From: an uncultured Clostridia bacterium
Lineage (GTDB): Bacteria > Bacillota > Clostridia > TANB77 > CAG-508
Reading direction: 5' to 3'
DNA: 38,059 nt
NCBI GenBank assembly: GCA_947594985.1
Contig: CANQEK010000003.1
Location: 1-38,059 of the forward strand
This document shows, one piece after another, positions 8,867-18,398 of the stretch; positions within the stretch are counted from its first letter, which is position 1, and each line of letters opens with the position of its first letter. The notes beneath the pieces were generated by a model. It was not told where the DNA came from, searched no databases, and saw only the letters and a program-made list of their open reading frames with translations. A program made the position numbers and the translations under genes.

Positions 8867-9859
8867 ATGATAGTAAGTTTTATAATAGTAGCTTATAATT
8901 CTGAAAAATATATAGATAATTGTTTAGATTGTTTAAAAAAACAGAATTATGATCATAAAAAAATTGAAGTTATTTTAGTTGATAGTAAATCAGATGATTT
9001 AACAAAAACAAAAATGATAGAATTTAAAAATAAAAATGCTGATTTTTATAATATATATATATTAGATAATTTGAAAAAAACTTTGCCTTGTGGATGGAAT
9101 GTTGCTTTAGAGAAAACAACAGGTGAAGCAATACTTAGGGTTGATGCTCATTCGACATTTGAAAAAGATTTTATAAAACAAAATGTAGAAGAATTACAAA
9201 AAGGAGAAAATATTGTTGGTGGTCACAGAGTTAGTGTTTGTGACCAAAATAATTCTTGGCAAAACACTTTATTATTGGCTGAAAAATCGTTATTTGGAAG
9301 TGGAATAGCAAAATATAGAAGGCAAGAAAAAAGAGAATATGTAAATACGTTAGCACATGCAATGTACAGAAAAAAAGTCTTTGATGATGTTGGAAAATAT
9401 AATGAGAAATTAGCAAGGACGGAAGATAATGAGATGCATTATAGAATGAGACAAAAAGGTTATAAATTTTTGTTATCTCCTAATATTATTTCATATCATC
9501 ATGCTAGAAATACATTATTTGGTATGATTAAACAAAAATTTGAAAATGGAAAATGGATAGGAATAACTCTAAAATACTGTCCAAAATGCTTTTCTGTTTA
9601 TCATTTTATACCTATGCTTTTTGTAATTGGACTTATATTTAGTATAATAATGGCATTTTCTGTTACACCAGTATTTCTAATTTTAATATCTATTTTATAT
9701 ATTTTGTTTAATATATTAAATTTAATTTTATCAATAAAAAATGAAGGATTTAAGTTATTATATTTATTAATTCCATTTATTATATTTATTTTACATTTAA
9801 GTTATGGAATAGGTACTTTAGTTGGAATTGAAAAAGCGTTATTAGATAAAAGAGTATAG
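8867..9859 (+). CDS. GT2 family glycosyltransferase with C-terminal membrane domain (ExoA-like)
   Basis: A 330-residue enzyme. The N-terminus MIVSFIIVAYNSEKYID is a GT-A nucleotide-sugar fold, and ILRVDAHS holds the metal-binding Asp in the ExoA-type VDAH form. GGHRVS and ARTEDNEMHYRM, with the acid ED pair, follow. Residues from about 245 to 325 form two or three membrane spans. It probably adds one sugar to the lipid-linked repeat unit. The strong AAAGGAG binding site (8836-8842) is 24 bases from the ATG, and a small inverted repeat, ATTAG-TTTT-CTAAT, lies between them. Confidence 0.88.
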   Translation: MIVSFIIVAYNSEKYIDNCLDCLKKQNYDHKKIEVILVDSKSDDLTKTKMIEFKNKNADFYNIYILDNLKKTLPCGWNVALEKTTGEAILRVDAHSTFEKDFIKQNVEELQKGENIVGGHRVSVCDQNNSWQNTLLLAEKSLFGSGIAKYRRQEKREYVNTLAHAMYRKKVFDDVGKYNEKLARTEDNEMHYRMRQKGYKFLLSPNIISYHHARNTLFGMIKQKFENGKWIGITLKYCPKCFSVYHFIPMLFVIGLIFSIIMAFSVTPVFLILISILYILFNILNLILSIKNEGFKLLYLLIPFIIFILHLSYGIGTLVGIEKALLDKRV

Positions 9860-9873
9860 AAGGGACAAGAAAT

Positions 9874-10851
9874 ATGCCAAAATTTTCGATTATTATACCA
9901 TGTTACAATAGTTTTAAATTTATGAATAAATCTTTAGAAAATTTTGAAAATCAAACGTTTAATGATTTTGAATTAGTAATAATAGATGATTGTTCAAAGG
10001 ATGATTCTTATGAAAAATTATTGGAATATAGAAAAAATTCTAAATTAGACATAAAGTTGTTTAAAAATAACACAAATTTAGGACCAGGAGAAACAAGAAA
10101 TGTTGGGTTAAAAAATGCAATAGGTGAATTTGTTTTATTTGTAGATGCAGATGATTATTTAGAAACTACAGCTCTTGAAAAAATACATAATGTTTTAAAT
10201 GAAAATAATAATTGTGATTGTGTATTATATGATTATTATTATAAATCAAATAAAAATGAGTATTATAAAAAAACAGTATCAAAAAATATTTCTGGTAATA
10301 TTTCAAAAAGAGATGCTTTAATTTATACAACAGGAACTACACTAGGAAAAGTATATTTATTAGATAATATTAGAAAAAATAATATTAAATTTCCAAATTT
10401 TAAAAGAAATGAGGATATGCCATTTAATAAAATTGCTATATCAGTATGCGAAGAAATTTATTATTTAAAAGAACCATTATATTTTTATGTAAAAAACAAT
10501 GAATCAATAATGAATAACATTAAAATAATAAATTACGAAAATGCAAATAATGCTTTTAATTTTGTTGAAAGTAAGCTAAAACAAAAATTTCCATATGAGG
10601 TAGAAGCTATATTTATAGTAGAATTTTTATATTCTAGTACAATGACTTTAATGGAAAGAAGAGATAAAACTATTGAAATAAAAAAACATATTGAAGAATG
10701 TGAAAAACGTTATCCAAATTTATATGAAAATGAAGTTATTGAAAATCTTCCGAAACATCAAAAAATTTGTATTAAATTAATTAAAAAGAAAAAAATTTTA
10801 TTATTAAGATTTTTACAATATTTGAGAAATTGGATTAGAAAAAATAGGTAA
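9874..10851 (+). CDS. GT2 family glycosyltransferase
   Basis: A 325-residue GT-A enzyme starting PKFSIIIPCYNSFKFM. QTFNDFELVIIDDCSKDDS and the DxD-containing FVDADDYLE are the donor and metal site. RNEDMPFNK is the usual acceptor-side acid region. No membrane span is seen, but the C-terminus is rich in Lys and Arg and could hold it to the membrane. It follows the previous transferase closely (14 bases) with an AAGGGA binding site. Substrate cannot be told from sequence. Confidence 0.9.
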   Translation: MPKFSIIIPCYNSFKFMNKSLENFENQTFNDFELVIIDDCSKDDSYEKLLEYRKNSKLDIKLFKNNTNLGPGETRNVGLKNAIGEFVLFVDADDYLETTALEKIHNVLNENNNCDCVLYDYYYKSNKNEYYKKTVSKNISGNISKRDALIYTTGTTLGKVYLLDNIRKNNIKFPNFKRNEDMPFNKIAISVCEEIYYLKEPLYFYVKNNESIMNNIKIINYENANNAFNFVESKLKQKFPYEVEAIFIVEFLYSSTMTLMERRDKTIEIKKHIEECEKRYPNLYENEVIENLPKHQKICIKLIKKKKILLLRFLQYLRNWIRKNR

Positions 10852-10908
10852 AAAGATTTTAAAAAGTATTTATATTATATTTAAATTTAAAAAATATAGG
10901 AGATAAAA

Positions 10909-12114
10909 ATGATATATACAACTGTAATTTATGGAACTACATTTTTAATATCACTGTTATTCTGTAAAATATATGAAAAAAAACAAGAAACGTTAAGTAT
11001 TATAAAAAAGATTTTATTAATTATTGGAATATTAATTCCACCGATTTTACTTGCCACTTTAAGATATGGAGTTGGTTATGATTATTATGATTATATACGT
11101 AGTTATTCTATGCTTCCTAAGCCAATTTCAATTAATGGGATAATTATTAATTATTCAAAAGAACCATTATTTTTTGCTATTTCTTCTTTAGCATATTTGT
11201 TAAGTGGTAATTTTGTAGGTATGTTTTGGTTACATTCTATAGTTTTTATATTCTTTATTTTTGAAGGAATAAGATATTATGAAGATAAAATTTCAATAAC
11301 TCTTGCTTTACTTATTTTTTATTTAACTTATTATTTAGTGTTTTTTAATCCATTTAGACAGATGATAGCTGTTGCAATAATATTATTTGCATCTAGATAC
11401 TTATTTGAAAAAAAATTCTGGAAGTATTTATTTTGGGTTATAGTAGCAGGATTATATCATAAAACCGCATATGTAATGATATTTTTATATTTACTAACAT
11501 TTAAATTGGATTCAAAAAAAATAAGTAGATTTTTTTATTTAATGGTATTTATTTCACCATTATTTATATACCCTTTTCTTAAATTAGTAGTATATATAAA
11601 TAGAAAGTTAGTAATTTTTGGAGCATATTCAGTTTTTGATGTTAATTTTAATATTTCATTTTTATTGTATATTTTACCAGTATTATTATTTATTTGGTTT
11701 TATAGAAAAAAATTATTACAATCAGATATTAGAAATGAAATTTTTATAAGAATTGTCTTTTTACAAATACCAGCACAATTTGCGGGGTGTTTTATAGAAT
11801 ATTCTGATAGAATGGCTCTTTATTTTGGAATTTTCCAAATAATATTAATATCTGCAATTGTTAAATTGCCTACAGATATTAAATTTGATATTAAATTTCC
11901 AACTATAAAAAATAATTTATTTTTTTATAAGATAATAAATTTTATATATAGAATTTTAAATAATAAAAAATGTCAATTATTTATAATTATTTCATGGTAT
12001 GTTTTTTATTATTTTGTTTTATATATCTTAATGAATTCAAATGGAGTTTATCCATATAAAACTATATTTGAAATGAATGAATTCCCAATAGATAAAGTTT
12101 TAAGGAAAGGTTAA
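10909..12114 (+). CDS. EpsG/Wzy-like polysaccharide polymerase
   Basis: A 401-residue protein with about ten membrane spans. RYGVGYDYYDYIRSY near residue 60 is the EpsG-family signature (compare R.g.GtDy..Y), and NPFRQMIAVAIILFASRYLFEKKFWKYLFWVIVAGLYHKTA matches the family's central loop. Such proteins join repeat units on the outer side of the membrane in a Wzx/Wzy-type route. It is the only clear polymerase in the window and works with the flippase gene at 20185. It overlaps no gene; the next transferase gene starts two bases after its stop. Confidence 0.85.
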   Translation: MIYTTVIYGTTFLISLLFCKIYEKKQETLSIIKKILLIIGILIPPILLATLRYGVGYDYYDYIRSYSMLPKPISINGIIINYSKEPLFFAISSLAYLLSGNFVGMFWLHSIVFIFFIFEGIRYYEDKISITLALLIFYLTYYLVFFNPFRQMIAVAIILFASRYLFEKKFWKYLFWVIVAGLYHKTAYVMIFLYLLTFKLDSKKISRFFYLMVFISPLFIYPFLKLVVYINRKLVIFGAYSVFDVNFNISFLLYILPVLLFIWFYRKKLLQSDIRNEIFIRIVFLQIPAQFAGCFIEYSDRMALYFGIFQIILISAIVKLPTDIKFDIKFPTIKNNLFFYKIINFIYRILNNKKCQLFIIISWYVFYYFVLYILMNSNGVYPYKTIFEMNEFPIDKVLRKG

Positions 12115-12116
12115 AA

Positions 12117-13052
12117 ATGAAATTTAGTATTATAATTCCAGTATATAATGTTGAAAAATATATTTCAAAATGCTTAGAAAGTGTGGTTAATCAAACATAT
12201 AAAAATTTCGAGGCTATTATTATAAATGATGGAACACTTGATAATTCTCAAGAAATAATAGATAAATTTGTTAAGTTATATCCAAATATTTTTAAATCTT
12301 TTATAAAGAAAAATGGTGGACTTTCAGACGCTAGAAATTTTGGAATAAAATATGCAAAAGGTGAGTATTTAGTTTTTTTGGATTCAGATGATTTTATTGA
12401 TAGTAATTATTTAGAAGAACTTAACAAAGCAATTAATGAAAATGAAAAAGTTGATTTAATTAGAGTATCAATTAAGTCTAATGATTCAAGTTATAATATG
12501 TTGTCTAAAGAAAAATTTGATTATAAAGTAATAAGTGGACAAGAAGCATTTATCTATTTAAGAGAAAAAAGAATTTGTATAGAGACAGTATGTTCCTATT
12601 GTGTGAGACTTGATTTTTGGAAAAAAAATGATTTCAAATTTTCAAAAGGTAAATATCATGAAGATTTTGGAATTATGTTAATAGTTTTATTAAAAGCTAA
12701 AAAGGTAGTTATAATTAACACTTTATGTTATAATTATATAATTAGAGAAAATAGTATTATGACAGATAAAGATTATAAAAAAAAGATAAAAAGAGTTTAT
12801 GATAAATTAGAATATTATGATAATATTTTAAAAGAGATAGACAATATTAAAAATATTTCTAAAAAAGCTAAAAATATATGTAAAGAATATATTTCAACAG
12901 CAGTTTGTGAAAGTATGAAAATAATTGAAGGACAAGAATTACAAGAATATAAAAGAGAATTAAGAAAAAGAAAAGTAATAAAGAATATAAAATGTAATTC
13001 ATATAGAAATATAGCAAAAAAAATTATATATTCATTAAAAATATATTTATAG
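12117..13052 (+). CDS. GT2 family glycosyltransferase
   Basis: A 311-residue GT-A enzyme: MKFSIIIPVYNVEKYISKCLESVVNQTYKNFEAIIINDG, then GLSDARNFGIKYAKGEYLVFLDSDDFID with the DSDD metal site, and KYHEDFGIM as the acceptor-side acid motif. The basic C-terminus may touch the membrane. It is typical of EpsJ-like capsule transferases. It begins two bases after the polymerase gene, so the two are co-translated. Confidence 0.92.
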   Translation: MKFSIIIPVYNVEKYISKCLESVVNQTYKNFEAIIINDGTLDNSQEIIDKFVKLYPNIFKSFIKKNGGLSDARNFGIKYAKGEYLVFLDSDDFIDSNYLEELNKAINENEKVDLIRVSIKSNDSSYNMLSKEKFDYKVISGQEAFIYLREKRICIETVCSYCVRLDFWKKNDFKFSKGKYHEDFGIMLIVLLKAKKVVIINTLCYNYIIRENSIMTDKDYKKKIKRVYDKLEYYDNILKEIDNIKNISKKAKNICKEYISTAVCESMKIIEGQELQEYKRELRKRKVIKNIKCNSYRNIAKKIIYSLKIYL

Positions 13053-13061
13053 GAGGACATA

Positions 13062-14093
13062 ATGCTAAAATTAATACAGTGCATTATATGGTTAATAATT
13101 ATACCATTAATACTTGGTATGATACCTAGTTATTTTATAAAAAAAGAAAAAAATAATATTTTATATTGTTTCTTTATGGGATATGTAATTCAATTTGCTG
13201 TATTACAACTAATCTCAATTCCAATGATATACACGTATTGCAAGTTAACTACAGTAATATTTGTTTTTTGTAGTATAATTTGCATTTTAGTAATAACTGC
13301 TATTTACATAAATAGAAAAAATTTAAAAGATTTTTTAAAATCAAATTTTGAACATATAAAGAAATTACCAGTATCTACAATTTTTGTTGTATTAATAGTA
13401 TTAATACAAATATCTGCGTTATTAATATTTGCACATATAGATGAGGATGATTCTGTTTATGTTGCTACTGCAACAACTATGATACATACTAATACTTTAT
13501 ATGAATATACCGCACTTGAGGGGTATTTATATGAAATATTTCCTGTGAGATATGTTTTAGCTCCATTTCCAATCTATACAGCAATTATTTCTAAATTAAC
13601 AGATATACATCCTGCTATTATTGCACACACAATATTTCCAGTAATTTTTATAATGCTTGCTTATTTTGTATATGCATTAATTGGTAGTAAACTATTTAAA
13701 AATGATATAAAATCAGTAAATTTATTTTTGATAATATTAAGTATACTTTATATATGGGGAAATTATTCAATAAGATCAAATTTTTCATTTCTGTTAATGA
13801 GAATATGGCAAGGAAAAGCTATGTTAGCTAATATTTGGATACCAGCAATTTTATTTATATTTTATGATTGTATTTCAGATAACGAAAATAAAATAGCATG
13901 GATTTTCCTATTTATAACTATGCTTTCAAGTTGTTTATTAACTCAAATGTCATTAGCATTAGCTCCTATGACATTAGGTATAATTTCTTTAGTATTTGCA
14001 ATAAGGGAAAAGAAAATTAGTTATATAATTAAATCAGGTATTTGCTGTTTGCCATGCATTACTTATATGATTATGTATTTAATAATCAAATAA
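13062..14093 (+). CDS. DUF6077-like multi-span membrane protein, N-terminal piece
   Basis: A 343-residue protein with about nine membrane spans. The conspicuous acidic loop HIDEDDSVYVATATTMIHTNTLYEY and the IWQGKAMLANIWIP block are features I associate with DUF6077 proteins, GT-C-like membrane proteins of polysaccharide clusters. It ends after a hydrophobic segment with two tandem TAA codons. The next ORF lies in the same frame 15 bases on and looks like the missing C-terminal half. The binding site AGGAGG before ATG 13062 is strong. Function is unknown; a lipid-linked sugar transferase is a guess from the fold type. Confidence 0.65.
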   Translation: MLKLIQCIIWLIIIPLILGMIPSYFIKKEKNNILYCFFMGYVIQFAVLQLISIPMIYTYCKLTTVIFVFCSIICILVITAIYINRKNLKDFLKSNFEHIKKLPVSTIFVVLIVLIQISALLIFAHIDEDDSVYVATATTMIHTNTLYEYTALEGYLYEIFPVRYVLAPFPIYTAIISKLTDIHPAIIAHTIFPVIFIMLAYFVYALIGSKLFKNDIKSVNLFLIILSILYIWGNYSIRSNFSFLLMRIWQGKAMLANIWIPAILFIFYDCISDNENKIAWIFLFITMLSSCLLTQMSLALAPMTLGIISLVFAIREKKISYIIKSGICCLPCITYMIMYLIIK

Positions 14094-14108
14094 TAAAAGG
14101 AGTTAAAA

Positions 14109-14861
14109 ATGTTTTCTGAAAGTGTTGAAATAATAAAAAGATGTTATGAAGAATATAAAGGTTCAGGAATGTATCTGGCATTATTTTTTGTTGCATTAAT
14201 ATACGTTTTTTTAAGAGAAGAAAATAAAAATATAAAAACTTTTTTTGGCTATTATTCTATAGCAGTATTGCTATTTATTTTAAATCCTTTGTTTAATAAA
14301 ATTGTTAATCCTTTTATAAATATAAATATTTATTGGAGAATGTTTTGGTTACTTCCAGTTGGATTTGCAATTTCATATGTAGCAGTTAAATTAATTCAAG
14401 AGAGAAATAAAAAATCTCAGAAAATATTGCTATTTGTAGCTATTTGTTTAATCATTATTTCGAGTGGAAAATTAGTTTATAATAAAGATAATTTTAAATT
14501 TACTAATAACTTATATAAGTTACCAGATGAAGCAAAAACTATTGCATATTTAATAGTTCAAGATGATACAGATTATAAAAAAGTTATGCTTCCAGAAACA
14601 TTAGTTTCTTACATAAGACAAATAAGTCCTGAAATAGAATTAAAATATGGTAGACAGCCTATAAATTATGATGGTAATATACTTTTAAGAGAATTAAAAA
14701 CAGGAAATGTAGAATATGTTACTCAAAAATGTAAAGAAACAAATTGTAATTATATAATTTTTTCAAGAGATGTTTCTTTAAGTATATCTCCAAAATATTT
14801 TGGATATGAAATATTTGCACAAACTGAAAATTATGATATATATAAATTAATAAAAGAATAA
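14109..14861 (+). CDS. DUF6077-like membrane protein, C-terminal piece
   Basis: A 250-residue protein with about four membrane spans (the block IYWRMFWLLPVGFAISYV is distinctive) and then a soluble tail, including LPDEAKTIAYLIVQDD, VMLPETLVSYIRQISPEIELKYGRQPI and ETNCNYIIFSRD. It is in the same reading frame as the preceding gene, with only TAA-TAA and a short linker between them. It has its own AAGGAG site 6 bases before ATG 14109. It is either one gene divided by nonsense codons or a two-subunit version of a normally single protein. Confidence 0.62.
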   Translation: MFSESVEIIKRCYEEYKGSGMYLALFFVALIYVFLREENKNIKTFFGYYSIAVLLFILNPLFNKIVNPFININIYWRMFWLLPVGFAISYVAVKLIQERNKKSQKILLFVAICLIIISSGKLVYNKDNFKFTNNLYKLPDEAKTIAYLIVQDDTDYKKVMLPETLVSYIRQISPEIELKYGRQPINYDGNILLRELKTGNVEYVTQKCKETNCNYIIFSRDVSLSISPKYFGYEIFAQTENYDIYKLIKE

Positions 14862-14903
14862 TTTAATAAGCATTGATATAAATGTTGTATTGGAGGAAAA
14901 AGC

Positions 14904-17601
14904 TTGGTGTCAAAAGAAAATTCAATTATAAAAGTACCTAAAAAACGTAAAAATATATATTTACGGATATACTTTACTTTTTATTTTTATATCTTTATTT
15001 ATATTTTTATTGATTTTTATATTAAACAAAACATTAATAAATTATGCTGGAGATGGATTTATACAACATTTTAGTATATATGTATATTTAAAAAAATTTT
15101 ATCAAGACATTCTAAAAAATTTATTTAATTTCAAAACAATAAAGATGATTGATTTTTCAATCGGTTCTGGTTTTGATATTTTAACAACTTTAAACTATTA
15201 TGGATATGGAGATCCATTTAGTTTAATTATGATATTTTTTAAAAATGAGACTATAGCTTATAATTTATTAAGTATTGTAAGATTATATTTTGCCGGATTA
15301 TCAATAATGTATTTTATAAAAGTTAAATATAAAAATACAAAGGATATATATACGATAATATGTGGATTATGTTATGCTTTTTCAGGTTTTGCAATATATG
15401 CATTAAAAACTCATTCTTATTTTATTAATTCATTAATTTTTTTACCTTTAATTTTGGCTGGAATAGAAATTTATCAAGAATCAGGTAAGAAAAAAGTATT
15501 AATAATAAGTGTAGCAGTATCTTTTATAAGTAATTTTTATTTTGCATATATGCTTACATTGATAGCTATTCTTTATGTTATTTTTAAATTAATTTATAGT
15601 ATTAAAGCTAAAAAATTTAAAGAAGATTTTATAATAAATGTTAAATTAGCTATAGTTTATTTAGAAGGAATTTTGTTATCTTCTATTGTTTTAATACCTG
15701 TTATTTATGCCTTTTTTAATAATGCACGAAATGTATCAGATATCGTAGGCTATACAAAATCATTATTTTTATATAACTTATCATATTATAAAGATTTATT
15801 TACAAGTTTAGTCTATAAAGCTGAAAGTGCAAATATGTGGAGCGTTCTTTGCCTTGGAGAAATTACATTTATATCATATATATTCTTATTTAAAAATAAA
15901 GAAAATTCAAAATATAAAATAGTATTATTACTTATTTTTGGTGGATTATTAGTTCCACTGGTAGGAAAAGTTTTTAATGGCTTTTCATATGTAACTAATA
16001 GATGGTCTTTTGTTTTAGCTATTATTAATACAATTATTATATTAAAATATTTACCTAAAATAATTAATATTGATAAATCTCAAATAAAAAATATTTTTAT
16101 CATTTATGGAATATATGTTTTGATAACAGTAATAATGATTTTATTTAATAGTACAAGCGATATAAAACAATTATTATATAAAATAGCAAATATAAGTGTT
16201 AACATAGCATTATTTATTGCAACAATTGTAGCTTTGATAATAATAAGCAAAATTAATAAAAAGTATGGAGAAAAAGTAGCAGAATATACAATGCTTGGAT
16301 TAGTTACATGTTCAAGTATAGTAAGTATTATAACGCTTATAGTACCAAATATATTTAATTTTGCAAGTAGCGATATATTAGATAACAAAATAAAAGATGA
16401 AATACAAGATAATGGTTTTTATAGAGTAGAACAAAATGATGATGATACTCCTAATTATTCTTTATTATTATATAATAAAGAATATAATAATACGTATTAT
16501 TATAGCCTGATTTATAAAAATATAGAGAATTATTATAATTTATTGGGATTAAGCAAAATGAAATTAAAGCATAGAGTAGATGGGTTAGATGATAGAGTTT
16601 CCTTGCTTTCACTTTCAAGTGTAAAATATTATAGAGGTACTCCAAACAGTATGATTCCATATGGATTTAATTTAGTTAGTGAAAAAGAAAATTATAATAT
16701 ATACGAAAATTCTAATTATTTATCATTAGGATATCTATTAGATACATTTATTTATAGAGAAGAGTTTGAAAAATTATCACCAATACAAAAGGATCAAGCA
16801 TTATTACAAACAACTATAGTAGAAAAAAATACAAAAATTAGTCAAGAAATTAAACATAATGATAATTTGGAATATAATATTGCTGATTTTAATGTAGTCC
16901 AGAAAAATGAAAATGATAAAATAAAATTGACAGAAAATTCAATTATTGTAAATGATAAAACTCAGTCTTTAGAATTAGAATTTGATGGAAAAGAAAATTC
17001 AGAAAATTATTTAATAATAAATAATCCAAAATGGAATTCAAATAGTAGTGAAATATCTGTTAAAATTTATATTGGGGACAAAGAAAAAAGATTTTTTATA
17101 AGAAATGAAGAAGATAATTTTTATTTTGATAGACAATATATTGCAATTAATTTAGGATGTTTAAAAGAAAAAGTTAATAATTGTAAAATAACTTTTGGCG
17201 GAATAGGAGTATTATCATTTGATTCTCTTTATATATCTTGTAGTGATATGAATTTATATCAGCAAAATATAGATAAGTTAAAAAATAATACTATGCAGAA
17301 TGTAAAAGTTGATATAAATACAATTACTGGTAATATATCAACAGATAAAAAAGCAATTTTACAACTGTCTATACCATATAGCAAAGGATGGAAAGCATTT
17401 GTTGATAACAAAGAGACTGAAATATTTGAAACAGATATTATGTTTACAGGAATAGAGTTAGAGAAAGGTAATCATCAAATAAAACTTGTTTATGAAACTC
17501 CTTATTTAAAGATAGGTATTCTTATTTCAAGTTTAACAGTTATTTTTTTAGTGGCGGAATATATAGTAAAAAAGTATTATTTGAAATCAATTCAAAAATG
17601 A
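14904..17601 (+). CDS. YfhO-family membrane protein (GT-C-like), read across a +1 frameshift at CGG 14964
   Basis: The main frame from about 15010 is open to 17601. It extends upstream through GYTLLFIFISLF to base 14965, where skipping C14964 joins it to a 20-codon start at TTG 14904. That start sits 7 bases after GGAGG (14892-14896), so the full protein is about 898 residues. The first loop has YAGDGFIQHF and then DFSIGSGFDILTTLNYYGYGDPF. About twelve membrane spans follow, then a large soluble domain ending YSKGWKAFVDNKETEIFETDIMFTGIELEKGNHQIKLVYETPYLK and a last span, the standard YfhO plan. Known members decorate lipoteichoic or wall polymers using lipid-linked sugars. Without the frameshift, translation could only begin within the first membrane span. 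Confidence 0.85.
14964..14966 (+). other. In-frame CGG codon at a +1 frameshift (site 4)
   Basis: From the TTG start with the good binding site, the frame reads AAT-ATA-TAT-TTA-CGG. Skipping the C gives TTA-GGA-TAT-ACT-TTA-CTT and enters the first hydrophobic segment of the YfhO protein. Confidence 0.7.
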
Positions 17602-17614
17602 AAAATAATTAGTA

Positions 17615-17623
17615 TGATATAAT
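17615..17623 (+). promoter_or_regulatory. Candidate extended -10 promoter for the CMP-sugar block
   Basis: TGATATAAT at 17615-17623 is a consensus -10 hexamer with the TGN extension. There is no good -35 at 17 bases, so it would be an extended -10 type. It lies just past the YfhO stop and 112 bases before ATG 17736, in the first real gap of this operon. Confidence 0.4.
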
Positions 17624-17735
17624 AGTTATAAAATTATCAGAAGATTAGATTAAAATAATATCTCAAAATATAAGAAAATAGTATTAGGAAAAAATAAAAA
17701 TTTAATAATAATTATAATCTAAATAGGAGGGGTTA

Positions 17736-18380
17736 ATGAAAATTATAGCAGTTATGCCAATAAAATTAAATAACGAAAGACTACCTGGAAAAAATACAAA
17801 AATTCTAGGAGATAAACCACTACTTCAATATGAACTTGAAAATCTTAAAAAAACTAATCTTTTAGAAAGTATAAATGTTTTTTGTAGTAATGAAGAAATT
17901 ATTAGTTTTTTACCAAAAGGAATTAATTTTATAAAAAGACCGGAATATTTAGATTTACCTACTTCAAATTTTACACAGATTTTTGAAGAGTTTTCAAAAT
18001 TAATAGATGCAGATATATATGTTTATGCACATGCAACAGCACCGTTTATAACAATTAAAACAATGAAGGAATGTATTGAAGCTGTAAAATCTGGATTTTT
18101 TGATTCAGCTTTTTGTGCTTCAAAGATTCAAGATTATTTATGGCAAGATGGAGAACCATTAAACTTTGACGCTACTAATGTACCAAGAAGTCAAGATTTA
18201 AAAGTTATATATAGGGAAACATCGGGAATTTATGTTTTCACTAAAGAAGTTTTTAAAAAATATCATAGACGTATTGGTAAGAAACCGTTTGTTAAAGAAG
18301 TCTCTTTTAAAGAAGCTGTTGATATAAATAATCCAGAAGATTTTGATTTGGCTGAAGCTCTAGTTAATGTTAATATATAG
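17736..18380 (+). CDS. CMP-sugar synthase (acylneuraminate/Kdo-type cytidylyltransferase), copy 1
   Basis: A 214-residue protein with the CMP-ulosonate synthase opening MPIKLNNERLPGKNTKIL (compare P.K..S.R...KN), then HATAPFI, the middle KIQDYLWQDG, NVPRSQDL, RETSGIYVFTKEVF and VDINNPEDFDLAEAL. It should join CTP and a 2-keto-3-deoxy sugar acid to form the CMP donor and pyrophosphate. It is a paralog of the gene at 22868; this copy stands beside the aldolase gene instead of the kdsA gene. The next start is only 18 bases away. The likely substrate is whatever keto acid that aldolase makes, but this is inferred from position only. Confidence 0.88.
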   Translation: MKIIAVMPIKLNNERLPGKNTKILGDKPLLQYELENLKKTNLLESINVFCSNEEIISFLPKGINFIKRPEYLDLPTSNFTQIFEEFSKLIDADIYVYAHATAPFITIKTMKECIEAVKSGFFDSAFCASKIQDYLWQDGEPLNFDATNVPRSQDLKVIYRETSGIYVFTKEVFKKYHRRIGKKPFVKEVSFKEAVDINNPEDFDLAEALVNVNI

Positions 18381-18398
18381 AAAATGGAGGAATTGAAA

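Noticed and set aside
18384-18398. Upstream ATG for the aldolase gene
   Set aside because: The ATG overlaps the GGAGG site that serves ATG 18399; the family N-terminus fits the later start.
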